Assembly: GCA_001464475.1 (NCBI GenBank)
Contig: LNDX01000001.1
Location: 372,001-436,000 of the forward strand
Length of the DNA: 64,000 nt
Source: Flavobacteriaceae bacterium Ga0077528
GTDB lineage: Bacteria > Bacteroidota > Bacteroidia > Flavobacteriales > Flavobacteriaceae
Reading direction: 5' to 3'
Positions 26,734 to 36,259 of this stretch are shown piece after piece. A model generated the notes under the pieces. It did not search any database and was not told the DNA's origin. It saw nothing but the letters and a program-made list of their open reading frames with translations. A program made the position numbers and the translations under genes. Numbering within the stretch: the first letter of the stretch is position 1; each line of letters opens with the position of its first letter.

Positions 26734-26741
26734 AAAAATAA

Positions 26742-27926
26742 ATGAAAGAAATCCTAATTATATCTAATTATTATCCGCCGGAAAAAGGTGCTGCCGCCAA
26801 TAGAATTGAGCAGTTGGCCTTGAAATTGCATCAAAATAATTATAAAGTTTCTGTAATTTGTCCGCTAGGAAATTATCCAAAAGGAGAATTGTTTCCTGAG
26901 TATAAAGGTAAATTTTCAGTTACTGAGAATCGTGATAATATTACCGTGAAAAGGTTATGGATTTATCCTAGTGTGAGCAAAAATTTGGTTGTTCGAATTA
27001 TTTCTGTTTTGTCTTTTTCACTGAGTTTATTTTTCTATTTATTGTTTAAAAAAACTCCTCAAAAAGTGATCGTTCAATCACCTCCTTTATTGCTTTCTTT
27101 TATCTCTGTTTTTGTATTATCGTTGAAAAATAAAAAGATAATTCTCAATATTTCAGACCTTTGGCCATTGGCTGCAATTGAATTGAAAGCTCTGAAAGAA
27201 GGCTCTTTTTCACATAAATTCTCTTTGTTTTTAGAACGATTTATTTATAAAAAAGCAACTTTAATAATTGGTCAATCTAACGAAATTATCACTCACGTAA
27301 AATCATTGTTTCCTGAAAAAAAATGTTATTTATATAGGAATTTCCCAGACCATAAAGTTGAAGAATTTGATTTAAAGTTTGAAGAAAATCAACCTATTAA
27401 AATATTTTACGCTGGACTTTTAGGAATTGCACAAGGCGTTTATGAATTGTGTGAAAAAATAGATTTAAAAGGATTAAATATTGAACTACACCTATTTGGT
27501 GATGGTGCTGAAAAAAGTCAAATCAAAGCTTTGCTATCCTCTGAAAAAGGGAAAAATATCTTCTTTCACGGTATGATGGAACGTAATGATTTGCACGAAA
27601 AATTAAAAACTTTTGATATTGCTATTGTTCCATTAAAAGTTCGAATTTATGGTTCTGTTCCTTCTAAGATTTTCGAATATGGTGCACTTGGATTTCCTAT
27701 TTTATACTTTGGTGGTGGCGAAGGCGAAACTATTGTTGAAGAAAACAATATGGGTTGGATTGCATCTGTAGAAAATTATGAGCAATTAAACCATGAAATT
27801 CAAAAGATTTCGAAGATGAGTAAATCAGAATTATTCGAAAAGAAAAAGAGCATCTTTATTAAATCAGAAATCAATTTCAATTTAGATAATCAAATGAATT
27901 ATTTAATTGAAAAAGATGTTTTTTAG
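26742..27926 (+). CDS. Glycosyltransferase family 4 (WbuB-like)
   Basis: GT-B glycosyltransferase of 394 residues. N-terminal acceptor domain: ILIISNYYPPEKGAAANRIE, ILNISDLWPLAAIELKAL. C-terminal nucleotide-sugar domain: IFYAGLLGIAQGVYEL, IELHLFGDGAEKSQIKAL, IVPLKVRIYGSVPSKIFEYG and the GAEGETIVEE-type end (GGGEGETIVEENNMGW). The WbuB type often adds an aminosugar (N-acetyl-fucosamine type) to the lipid-linked intermediate. Ends in a 4-bp convergent overlap with the phosphotransferase gene. Confidence 0.88.
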   Translation: MKEILIISNYYPPEKGAAANRIEQLALKLHQNNYKVSVICPLGNYPKGELFPEYKGKFSVTENRDNITVKRLWIYPSVSKNLVVRIISVLSFSLSLFFYLLFKKTPQKVIVQSPPLLLSFISVFVLSLKNKKIILNISDLWPLAAIELKALKEGSFSHKFSLFLERFIYKKATLIIGQSNEIITHVKSLFPEKKCYLYRNFPDHKVEEFDLKFEENQPIKIFYAGLLGIAQGVYELCEKIDLKGLNIELHLFGDGAEKSQIKALLSSEKGKNIFFHGMMERNDLHEKLKTFDIAIVPLKVRIYGSVPSKIFEYGALGFPILYFGGGEGETIVEENNMGWIASVENYEQLNHEIQKISKMSKSELFEKKKSIFIKSEINFNLDNQMNYLIEKDVF

Positions 27927-29290
27927 TAAGCTTTATCCTCGCCTTTAAAAATATTTACAACCGTTTGAATAATGATTTTGATATCCATTACTATTGACCA
28001 ATTTTCAATGTAGAAAACGTCAAATTTGATACGGTTAATCATGTCTTCATCGGTTTCTATTTCGCCACGATATCCTTTTACTTGAGCAAGTCCTGTTATT
28101 CCTGGTTTTACATAATGACGAACCATGTATTTTTTTACTTTGCTAGCATACGATTTATTTTGTGACCACAAGTGAGGTCTTGGCCCAACAACCGACATAT
28201 CGCCAAGTAATACATTGAAAAATTGTGGTAATTCATCAATACTGGTTTTACGCATAAATCGTCCCATTTTAGTAACTCTAGGGTCATTTTTTGAAGCTTC
28301 TTTTTCAGTTGTTTCATTGACTTGCATGGAACGAAATTTATAGCAAAAAAATTCGTTTTCATCTAAACCTGGTCTTCCTTGTTTGAAGAAAATAGGCCCT
28401 TTAGATTCTAATTTAATTAAAATTGCAATTAAAGGCATTAACCAAGAAAGGATGAGAACGATAACAAAAAAAGAAAAAACAATGTCAAATCCTCTTTTAA
28501 TACCTTTTATTGTTGGGTCATGAAGTTGGGTTTTTTGAAGCGATAAAACAGGGAAAAGCTCATAATAATCAATTCTCATGTTTTTAGAAAAAATCTCTTT
28601 AGTATCGGGAATAAATTTTATTGTTTTATTGTTTTCGTCTGAAAACTCAACTAATTCTTTCAATTTTTCATTTGAAATCTCATTTAAAGAACAATAAATT
28701 TCATCTATTTTTTGATCTATAACAAAATTCTTAATGTCATCTACTCTACCTTTTACCTCTGGATTTTGTTTTTTATCTGAAAAATAACCTTGAAAACGAT
28801 AGCCGTAATCTTGTCTGTTATCAAAAACTTCTTTAAGTCGAATTGCTTCTGGAGTATATCCAATTATTATTGCATTTCTGAAATTATTTTTGGTAGTAAT
28901 TCTGTATTTTTTAAGGTAAAAAAACAAGAAGTATTTAATTCCTGCAATAATAACAAAACTGATAGTTGTCATAATTGCAATAGCCTTTCCACTGAAAATT
29001 ACTGTCTTTGCAAATGGGAAAAAAGCAATTACCACCAATAGAAATAAACTAAATTGTTTAAATATTTTAGATATAATTTCTACCGGAGTTGTAAACCTAT
29101 ATACCTCATAAAACTTGAGTAAAAATGCAATAAATATCCAAGCAAGTGTTTGATATGCAATAAAATATATCATATTAAGATTTAAATCTCTAAAGAAATA
29201 TAAACTTAATATGGTAATGACCAAAATATCTATAGTGATACTTATTGGTCTAATATATTTTGAATATCTACCTGTTTGCTGTGCAACCAT
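27923..29290 (-). CDS. Polyprenyl glycosylphosphotransferase (initiating sugar-phosphate transferase)
   Basis: Inner-membrane enzyme of 455 residues (WcaJ/WbaP family). Four to five N-terminal helices and a nucleotide-binding-like middle (CoA-binding_3) precede the catalytic domain: KRGFDIVFSFFVIVLILSWL, ESKGPIFFKQGRPGLDENEF, FCYKFRSM, KMGRFMRKTSIDELPQF, GDMSVVGPRPHL, VKPGITGLAQVKGYRGE. It transfers a sugar-1-phosphate, often glucose or galactose, to undecaprenyl phosphate to begin the repeat unit. It is the last gene of the minus-strand run and follows the decarboxylase gene by 3 bp. Confidence 0.93.
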   Translation of the reverse strand: MVAQQTGRYSKYIRPISITIDILVITILSLYFFRDLNLNMIYFIAYQTLAWIFIAFLLKFYEVYRFTTPVEIISKIFKQFSLFLLVVIAFFPFAKTVIFSGKAIAIMTTISFVIIAGIKYFLFFYLKKYRITTKNNFRNAIIIGYTPEAIRLKEVFDNRQDYGYRFQGYFSDKKQNPEVKGRVDDIKNFVIDQKIDEIYCSLNEISNEKLKELVEFSDENNKTIKFIPDTKEIFSKNMRIDYYELFPVLSLQKTQLHDPTIKGIKRGFDIVFSFFVIVLILSWLMPLIAILIKLESKGPIFFKQGRPGLDENEFFCYKFRSMQVNETTEKEASKNDPRVTKMGRFMRKTSIDELPQFFNVLLGDMSVVGPRPHLWSQNKSYASKVKKYMVRHYVKPGITGLAQVKGYRGEIETDEDMINRIKFDVFYIENWSIVMDIKIIIQTVVNIFKGEDKAY

Positions 29291-29293
29291 ATT

Positions 29294-30277
29294 TTAATGG
29301 ATGTAACCTTTGAAATCTTTGTGTTCTTCTTTTAGTAATTCTTCCGATGATAAAGATTTGAAATAATCATAAGTCAATTTCATGCCTTCTTCTCTGTTTA
29401 CTTTAGCTTCCCAACCTAGAATTTCTCTAGCTTTAGTGGTGTCTGGTTGACGTTGTAGAGGATCATTTATTGGTAATGGATGATAAACAACTTTTTGTTC
29501 AGTTCCTGTAAGTTTTATAATCTCATCAGCAAAATCTTTAATTGTGATTTCATCTGGATTACCAATATTCACAGGATAAATATAATCTGAATGTAATAGT
29601 CTGAAAATTCCTTCAACTTGGTCGGTAACATAGCAAAAAGATCGTGTTTGACTTCCGTCACCAAAAATAGTTAAATCTTCACCACGTAAAGCTTGTCCGA
29701 TAAAAGCTGGAATTACACGTCCATCGTTTAGTCGCATTCTTGGTCCATAAGTGTTAAAAATTCTAACTATTCTTGTTTCCACACCATGAAAAGTATGGTA
29801 AGCCATTGTTATTGATTCCTGAAAACGTTTCGCTTCATCATAAACACCTCTAGGACCAATGGTGTTTACATTTCCATAATATTCTTCTGTTTGAGGATGA
29901 ACTAAAGGATCTCCATATATCTCTGAAGTAGAAGCAATAAGAATTCTAGCTTTTTTTACTCTCGCCAATCCTAAAAGATTATGTGTTCCTAAAGAACCTA
30001 CTTTTAAAGTTTGAATAGGAATTTTTAAGTAATCAATTGGAGATGCCGGAGATGCAAAATGAAGAATATAATCTAATTTTCCTGGAACGTGAACGAATTT
30101 AGTTACATCGTGATGGTAAAATTCAAAGTTTTCAAGTTTGAATAAATGTTCAATGTTTTTTAAATCTCCTGTAATCAGGTTATCCATTCCGATAACAAAG
30201 TATCCTTCTTTGATAAAACGATCACAAAGATGTGATCCTAAAAAACCTGCCGCTCCTGTTATTAATATTCTTTTCAT
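29294..30277 (-). CDS. UDP-glucuronate decarboxylase (UDP-xylose synthase)
   Basis: NAD-dependent SDR of 327 residues that turns UDP-GlcA into UDP-xylose. Rossmann motif [11 protein letters not shown] (7-17), SDR Tyr146/Lys150 in GVYDEAKR, and the UXS signature [17 protein letters not shown] that separates it from dTDP-glucose dehydratases. Its substrate-forming partner (UDP-glucose dehydrogenase) is not in the window. UDP-xylose would supply a pentose for the glycan. Its start overlaps the ligase gene stop by 4 bp. Confidence 0.92.
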   Translation of the reverse strand: MKRILITGAAGFLGSHLCDRFIKEGYFVIGMDNLITGDLKNIEHLFKLENFEFYHHDVTKFVHVPGKLDYILHFASPASPIDYLKIPIQTLKVGSLGTHNLLGLARVKKARILIASTSEIYGDPLVHPQTEEYYGNVNTIGPRGVYDEAKRFQESITMAYHTFHGVETRIVRIFNTYGPRMRLNDGRVIPAFIGQALRGEDLTIFGDGSQTRSFCYVTDQVEGIFRLLHSDYIYPVNIGNPDEITIKDFADEIIKLTGTEQKVVYHPLPINDPLQRQPDTTKAREILGWEAKVNREEGMKLTYDYFKSLSSEELLKEEHKDFKGYIH

Positions 30278-31614
30278 AATTTTGTTTCTATATTAATTGA
30301 TTCTTTGGGGCTTATTGAATTGAAAATACAAAATAATACTGTAAAAAATACAACGCCTCTTTGCCTGCAAAGAAAAGATTCTGTCAAAAATAAACTTATC
30401 ATTAGAACTGCAAAAGAAAAATGCATAAAATCTTTGTTATTAATTGCTTTTTTTAATGTTTGAAATAACATAATGACTAAAAGTAGAAATCCAACTACAC
30501 CAATTTCGGCAAAATTCTGGATGTATTGATTGTGAAAGTTAAATCTTCCGTATCCATTATGTAGATTATATTTCTTTTCTTTTTCTAATAATTTAATTTC
30601 GGAAGCATTTAAACCGAATCCTTTAAGGAAAATTGATTCTTCTTTTAAAAGTTCCAAAAACATTCTTGCTTGATAAACTCTTAAAGCAGTTCCTGGAAAA
30701 TAATCATTTGGAGAAAATTTTTCATTGTCCCATGCTTCATAGATACTAATGTTGTGCACGCCGTTTTCTAAAGTTGCCGAAACATTTGGACTTATACTAT
30801 TTGGTGCATTATTTCTAAACTCCTCTTGGAAACGTTGTTTAATCTTACCTAAAGACAGTCCAATCACAATAATCCATCCAAAAATTATAAGATTTCTTAG
30901 TCTCATTTTGTGAGATGCTTTTGAATAGTATAAAAAGTAAACTAAAATTAAAACAACAACAACTAGAATTATATTTTTGGAAGAAAGTAAAATAATAAAT
31001 CCTGCGAGAAGTAATGAGAGTGCTATATCAATTTTAGATTTCATTTCTTTTGTGAAAAAATAAAAAAAAGCTAATGCAACAAAAACTGAAACATGAATTG
31101 CATTTAATAGATTAGGTACTAATCCATAATCATCATCACTTTCTCCGTGGTAGAAAAAGTTCCGTGTGTCTTGACTTACTAAATATCTAATTATCGCTCT
31201 CAAAAGGAAAAAAACTACAATTAATACCATTGAAAAGCTATAATATTTCAAAAGTTTTTCTTTTTCTGTTTTGGAAATTTGTACTTTCATGAACACCAAT
31301 GGCAGTAGTAGTAAAGTAATTCCTTTTGGAATAGCTTTTAAAGTTTCATGTTTATCAATACTCCAAAAATAGGATACAGACATCCATAAAAACAATACTA
31401 TTGGAAAGAAAAAAAGTAGATTTATATTAAAATTGGTCTTATTGAAATTTATAAGAACCGATAAAATTAATAGTATTAATGCAATATTGTTTACAGCTAA
31501 TGAAAATGGAATTGTAACAAGTAATACTAAGATGAAAATAAAAGAACTATTCTTATTGCTTTCTTGTTTTATGTCTTGAATAACACTCTTCAAAAAGTTG
31601 TAAATATTGACCAT
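30274..31614 (-). CDS. O-antigen ligase / Wzy-like polymerase family membrane protein
   Basis: Membrane protein of 446 residues with 11-12 helices and a large periplasmic loop (about 215-340) containing [14 protein letters not shown] and the conserved [10 protein letters not shown] and [20 protein letters not shown] parts of the O-antigen ligase superfamily (WaaL/Wzy). It either polymerises repeat units or ligates the glycan. Its start lies 62 bp inside the preceding glycosyltransferase gene, and no later Met before the first helix would do, so the overlap is real. Confidence 0.85.
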   Translation of the reverse strand: MVNIYNFLKSVIQDIKQESNKNSSFIFILVLLVTIPFSLAVNNIALILLILSVLINFNKTNFNINLLFFFPIVLFLWMSVSYFWSIDKHETLKAIPKGITLLLLPLVFMKVQISKTEKEKLLKYYSFSMVLIVVFFLLRAIIRYLVSQDTRNFFYHGESDDDYGLVPNLLNAIHVSVFVALAFFYFFTKEMKSKIDIALSLLLAGFIILLSSKNIILVVVVLILVYFLYYSKASHKMRLRNLIIFGWIIVIGLSLGKIKQRFQEEFRNNAPNSISPNVSATLENGVHNISIYEAWDNEKFSPNDYFPGTALRVYQARMFLELLKEESIFLKGFGLNASEIKLLEKEKKYNLHNGYGRFNFHNQYIQNFAEIGVVGFLLLVIMLFQTLKKAINNKDFMHFSFAVLMISLFLTESFLCRQRGVVFFTVLFCIFNSISPKESINIETKL

Positions 31615-32662
31615 TTATTTTCTCCCAATTAAAATCTTTAATTATAGCTTGATAGTTATTTTGAACTTTCTGCAAGTTATCAATTTTTTTGACAGATTCT
31701 AAAATATTTTTGACTTCTGAAGGATTAGAAAAATAGATTCCATTTTCTTTTAAGATTCCTTTATTGAAATCGTTATTGTGTGCAATAACTAATGCTTGCG
31801 AAGCCATAGCTTCTAAAAGTGATGGATTGGTTCCGCCAACAGAATGACCATGAAAATATAATTTTGAAAAATAACGAAGGTTATTTAAATGCTCAAGATT
31901 ATAAATTCCACCTAGAAATCTAATGTTTTCGTGGCTTTTAAATTTATTTTTTAAATATTCACCATATTTTGTTTCGTGTTTTCCTATGACTAAAATTGGT
32001 GTTTTATCGTTGGATTGAGCAACACCTTCAAGAACCATATCAAGATTATTTTCGGGTTCAAAGCGCGCCATAATCATGTTGAAATTTTGCTTTTCAACAT
32101 TATATTCTTTTAGAAAATCTTCATTAGGTGAATCAAACGGATAAGCTCCATAGGCAATATAGGTTGACTCTTTTTTGTATTTTTCTTTTAAAAATTTTTC
32201 AATTCCAATAGAATCTGAAACTAAATAATCACTTGAATTCGCTGCAAGTCTTTCGGCAAATTTTAAAAATTGTTGAACCGGTTTAGAATACTTAGTTCTT
32301 TTCCACTCTAAACCGTCCATATTTGTAATAATGATTGGCTTTTTTGGAAGAAGAAAAAACCAAATCGAATTACTTGTATAACCTAATTGAAGAATAATAT
32401 CAAAATCTCGTTTTCGAGAATCCATGATGCAATTGTAGTCATAAATAAATTGCCCAAATGTCCCAAATTTGTGTTCGGGATCATTTTGATGAATGATATT
32501 TACACCGTGAAAAGTTTTTTCTTGAAATTTGTGATTATGCGAGTTATAGCAATATACTTCATGACCTTTTTCTACAAGATAAACCGAAAAAAATTCAGCA
32601 AATTGTTCAAAACCTCCGTAATGATTTGGAATTCCACGAGTTCCGAGAATGGCAATTTTCAT
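31553..32662 (-). CDS. Glycosyltransferase family 4 with DUF1972 N-terminal domain
   Basis: GT-B enzyme of 369 residues. The DUF1972 start MKIAILGTRGIPNHYGGFEQ is distinctive; related proteins are rhamnosyl- and other hexosyltransferases of capsule loci. The C-terminal GT4 part includes ARFEPENNLDMVLEGVAQSN and YFHGHSVGGTNPSLLEAMAS. Expected to add one sugar to the repeat unit on the cytoplasmic face. Its 3' end overlaps the ligase gene by 62 bp. Confidence 0.88.
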   Translation of the reverse strand: MKIAILGTRGIPNHYGGFEQFAEFFSVYLVEKGHEVYCYNSHNHKFQEKTFHGVNIIHQNDPEHKFGTFGQFIYDYNCIMDSRKRDFDIILQLGYTSNSIWFFLLPKKPIIITNMDGLEWKRTKYSKPVQQFLKFAERLAANSSDYLVSDSIGIEKFLKEKYKKESTYIAYGAYPFDSPNEDFLKEYNVEKQNFNMIMARFEPENNLDMVLEGVAQSNDKTPILVIGKHETKYGEYLKNKFKSHENIRFLGGIYNLEHLNNLRYFSKLYFHGHSVGGTNPSLLEAMASQALVIAHNNDFNKGILKENGIYFSNPSEVKNILESVKKIDNLQKVQNNYQAIIKDFNWEKINGQYLQLFEECYSRHKTRKQ

Positions 32663-32725
32663 GAAGTGATTTCTTTTTCTGAGGGCAAAAATAGGGAATT
32701 TTGTTGTTTTAAAAAATTATAAAAA

Positions 32726-33832
32726 CTAATGTTTTAATATTAATTCATATCCTTTCAAGGTTTCTTGTGCGGTTTTTTCCCAAATATAATCCGTAAGTAT
32801 TTTTTCCTTTAGTTTTGGATTGAATGTTGAATTGTAAGCTTTATCAATTGCTCTTTTAATTGAATCTACATCGTCTGGTTCACAATAAAATGCATAATCT
32901 TCAAAATAGTCATAGGTGTCTCCTTTTTTGGTAACAACTATATTGCATCCCATTGCGGCAGCTTCTAAAGAAGATAATCCAGGTGTTTCCATCCAACTTG
33001 CTAATACGTGTACTTTAGCAACTTTGTATAAATCTCGTAAATCATCATGTGAAATTGCACCTAAAAAAGTTACGTTGTCTCCAGCTTCTTCATGAACTTG
33101 TTCAACATATTTTTTTTGATTTTGTGATTCTTTTCCTACTAGAACTAACTTATAATTAGTTCCTTTCACTGCTTTTACTAAATTTAATGTTGATTTCCTT
33201 CCTTCTATTCTGGCAGCACAAAGTATACAATCTTTGAATTCTGAATATTTATTTGGCTTTTCAGTATCGCTATCTGTAAAAACCGATTTATCAATTGCGT
33301 TTGGAATGGAAACAAAATTATAGTTTTTAAGACAAAATTCAGTTGCAACTCTGTTCATTTCGGAAACTGAATTAGGTAAAAAAACAGATGTGTTATCAAC
33401 AATCTCTTTCATTAAGCCATAATATCCTTTATAAATCATTTTGAAAACTCCTTTATGAAAACGTTTTTCAAAATAGTGTTTTATTAATGTTTTCAAATAA
33501 TTTATCTGATATGGAGAGAGAAAATTGGCTACTTTTTGAAAAATTCCACCACGTGCTTTCCTTTCAAATTCAGTATAAAGACCATAAATTGTTGATAAAG
33601 CAATTTTTTTATTTTGCTTTTTAGCATTTATCATTTGACGATAAATGTCTTGTGGTTCCATTAAGTTAAACAAATGAACTAAATCATAATCTTTTAAGTC
33701 TGGTTCAAATTCTAATGAAACATCAACGGTTACACCTAGTTTTTCAAGAAATTCCTTCGTTTTTAACATTTGAACCATGTCGCCACCTGGAGCATCAAAT
33801 AAATTGGTTCGAGATTGAAAAAGCACTTTCAT
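32726..33832 (-). CDS. Glycosyltransferase family 4
   Basis: GT-B glycosyltransferase of 368 residues: N-terminal LFQSRTNLFDAPGGDMVQML, KYSEFKDCILCAARIEGRKS, and C-terminal VHVLASWMETPGLSSLEAAA with the EX7E-type donor-binding motif, then GCNIVVTKKGDTYDYFEDYA. Sugar specificity unknown. The gene is divergent from the epimerase at 33908, leaving about 75 bp for two promoters. Confidence 0.85.
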   Translation of the reverse strand: MKVLFQSRTNLFDAPGGDMVQMLKTKEFLEKLGVTVDVSLEFEPDLKDYDLVHLFNLMEPQDIYRQMINAKKQNKKIALSTIYGLYTEFERKARGGIFQKVANFLSPYQINYLKTLIKHYFEKRFHKGVFKMIYKGYYGLMKEIVDNTSVFLPNSVSEMNRVATEFCLKNYNFVSIPNAIDKSVFTDSDTEKPNKYSEFKDCILCAARIEGRKSTLNLVKAVKGTNYKLVLVGKESQNQKKYVEQVHEEAGDNVTFLGAISHDDLRDLYKVAKVHVLASWMETPGLSSLEAAAMGCNIVVTKKGDTYDYFEDYAFYCEPDDVDSIKRAIDKAYNSTFNPKLKEKILTDYIWEKTAQETLKGYELILKH

Positions 33833-33907
33833 TTTAGCAAATTAAGAGTTGCAAATATAGTTTTTATTAGTAGTTTTACACTTCTTAAAATTAGGATTAT
33901 TCTAATA

Positions 33908-35020
33908 ATGAAAAAAATACTATTCCTATTTGGAACTCGACCAGAGGCTATAAAAATGGCTCCGCTAATTCAATGTTTTTCTAATGATGAATTATTTGAT
34001 GTAAAAGTTGCTGTTACAGCTCAACATAGAGAAATGTTAGATCAAGTTTTGCATTTTTTTAATATTAATGTTGATTATGATTTGAACATCATGAAGCCTA
34101 ATCAAACTCTTCATCAGTTAACTGCCGATTTGATTTCGCGTATCACAGATGAAATTTTATTAAAAGAGCATTTTGATTATGTTTTTGTTCAAGGCGATAC
34201 TACAACAGTTTTAGCATCGTCAATTGCTGCTTTTTATCAGAAAATTAAAATTGTACACATTGAGGCCGGATTAAGAAGTAATGATATGCACTCACCGTTT
34301 CCAGAAGAAATGAATAGGGTTTTGACTTCAAACTTAGCTTCTTTTCACTTTTGTCCTACTGAAAATTCTAAAGAAAGTTTAATAAAAGAGAATATCAATA
34401 AAAATGTTTTCGTTGTTGGGAATACCGTTATAGACGCTTTGCTTTTAGGATTAGAGAAAGTAAAAATGATAGAAAATCAATTTGTTGAGAAGTATGATTT
34501 TATTGATTTTTCAAAAAAGATAGTATTAGTTACCTGTCATCGAAGAGAAAATTTCGGAAAACCATTTGAAGATATTTGTGATGCTTTACTTGAAATTTCT
34601 TCAACGTATTCAGAAAGTGTTGAAATTGTATATCCTGTTCACCTTAACCCAAATGTTAAGGATATTGCTTATAAAAAACTAATTGCTAAAAACATAAAAT
34701 TAATCTCACCTCTTGACTATCCTGATCTTATTTGGATGATGAGTAAAAGTAATATAATACTAACCGATTCTGGAGGTATTCAAGAAGAAGCTCCAAGTTT
34801 AGGGAAACCTGTTTTGGTTTTAAGATACGTTACAGAAAGAATGGAAGGTGTTGATGCAGGAACAGCAATTTTAGTAGGTTCAGACAAAGAGAAAATTGTT
34901 TCAGAAACAAAGAAATTATTAGAAAACAACGACTATTATAATTCCATTTCAAAAGCAACAAATCCTTATGGTGATGGAACTACTAGTGAGAAGATAAAGC
35001 AGGCTTTATTGATGCATTAA
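33908..35020 (+). CDS. wecB: UDP-N-acetylglucosamine 2-epimerase (non-hydrolysing)
   Basis: Classic WecB of 370 residues from the ATG at 33908 (MKKILFLFGTRPEAIKMAPL). An upstream Met at 33815 would add 31 unconserved residues and overlap the divergent gene. Motifs: QGDTTTVLASSIAAF, HIEAGLRSNDMHSPFPEEMN, TCHRRENFGKPFEDIC, TDSGGIQEEAPSLGKPVLVL, RYVTERMEG. It makes UDP-ManNAc. No wecC dehydrogenase is seen in the window. The last 38 bp overlap the convergent polymerase gene. Confidence 0.93.
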   Translation: MKKILFLFGTRPEAIKMAPLIQCFSNDELFDVKVAVTAQHREMLDQVLHFFNINVDYDLNIMKPNQTLHQLTADLISRITDEILLKEHFDYVFVQGDTTTVLASSIAAFYQKIKIVHIEAGLRSNDMHSPFPEEMNRVLTSNLASFHFCPTENSKESLIKENINKNVFVVGNTVIDALLLGLEKVKMIENQFVEKYDFIDFSKKIVLVTCHRRENFGKPFEDICDALLEISSTYSESVEIVYPVHLNPNVKDIAYKKLIAKNIKLISPLDYPDLIWMMSKSNIILTDSGGIQEEAPSLGKPVLVLRYVTERMEGVDAGTAILVGSDKEKIVSETKKLLENNDYYNSISKATNPYGDGTTSEKIKQALLMH

Positions 35021-36236
35021 TTTTATCTTTAAAAAACAATAATGCTCCAAGAATAAAAATAATTATATCTCTAGAATTATATATTCCTGTAATGGTTAGT
35101 GTTGTAAAAAAATATAAAATTCCAATTGAAGAGATAAAAGCCGTTGCGTAATTAGAGTTCTTATATATAACTTTATATAAAGAAATTAAAAAACTTAAAT
35201 AAATTATTAAGCCAATAATTCCGGTTTTATAAAAGACATAAGCAAATCCGTTGTGAAGCTCAGAAATGAATTTCATTCCTTTATTTTCTCCTGTAAGTGG
35301 TGCTTCAAACTTTAGATTGACTAAAGAACCATAACCCGTTCCAAAAACAAAACTACTTGGATATTCTGTCATTAAATCGAAAGCTCTTTTTGCTTCATAT
35401 CCACGCCAGTGATCCCATAATTCTTTATGGTTTTCTCTATCTATTCTTGTTTTAAAAATTTCTTCAGGAGCAATTTTTACTTTAAATAAAAATGCTTCTA
35501 ATCCTGGTTTGCCTCTGTCTATTTTTATGCTATGTAAAAAAATATAAAAGCCAATAATGGCTAATAAAAATATTCCCATTGCTTTTAATCCTTTCATGGT
35601 TATTTTGGTATATCCATTGATTGATAATAAAAGTAATATTGCCAAAACCATCATTGTTCTGGATAAGTACAAAATACACGATAATAAAAGAACCCAAAAA
35701 ACTATTCTATAATTTAATTTATTATCAAATAAATTGTCATTTGTTAGTTTTTTGTAAAACGATAAAAAGAAAAAAGAAAACAACTCTAAATAATTATCTC
35801 TACCATATTCTCTTATTTCTGCAACTGTATTGGTTTTACTAAAACCAAAAACAATTATAAAATGAATTATTGCAGAAATAAATCCTACTAAAACAATTGT
35901 TTTAGTAAATGTCTTTAAATTATCAATCTTTTTGTAAAACAAATATCCAATAAGTAAACCTGTTATTGGTTTTAAAAAATGTGAAATGTCTTTTATTATG
36001 TTAAACATTCCAAAGTTGTTGATAATTGCTCCTATAAATCCAATAAAAAAAAGAAGGAAAAGTGGTGAGATAATTTTATAAAACTGAATATTTACTTTTA
36101 TTTTTTCATAAAAGAAAAATAGTGCCAATAAAAATAATTGAAAAATTATATTTAACTTAAATGATGGCAAGTACAACTGCAATAAAATTACAATTACAAA
36201 CAAGCCGCTATAAAATTTAGTGGAATTTATTTTCAT
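34983..36236 (-). CDS. Second O-antigen ligase / polymerase-like membrane protein
   Basis: Polytopic membrane protein of 417 residues with about 11 helices and a periplasmic loop with KTRIDRENHKELWDHWRGYE, then FVFGTGYGSLVNLKF and HNGFAYVFYKTGIIGLIIYL, which match the O-antigen ligase/Wzy pattern. It is distinct from the gene at 30274. One is probably the Wzy polymerase and the other a ligase. It starts the gene order towards the GT2 and flippase genes upstream. Confidence 0.82.
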   Translation of the reverse strand: MKINSTKFYSGLFVIVILLQLYLPSFKLNIIFQLFLLALFFFYEKIKVNIQFYKIISPLFLLFFIGFIGAIINNFGMFNIIKDISHFLKPITGLLIGYLFYKKIDNLKTFTKTIVLVGFISAIIHFIIVFGFSKTNTVAEIREYGRDNYLELFSFFFLSFYKKLTNDNLFDNKLNYRIVFWVLLLSCILYLSRTMMVLAILLLLSINGYTKITMKGLKAMGIFLLAIIGFYIFLHSIKIDRGKPGLEAFLFKVKIAPEEIFKTRIDRENHKELWDHWRGYEAKRAFDLMTEYPSSFVFGTGYGSLVNLKFEAPLTGENKGMKFISELHNGFAYVFYKTGIIGLIIYLSFLISLYKVIYKNSNYATAFISSIGILYFFTTLTITGIYNSRDIIIFILGALLFFKDKINASIKPALSSH

Positions 36237-36259
36237 TTAGGTTTTTTGAGAATTCAAAA

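Noticed and set aside
28135-28362. Frame within the glycosylphosphotransferase gene, same strand
   Set aside because: Out-of-frame reading of the conserved catalytic domain; shadow only.
29294-30277. Missing rfbB (dTDP-glucose 4,6-dehydratase)
   Set aside because: The [17 protein letters not shown] signature and 327-residue length fit UDP-glucuronate decarboxylase instead.
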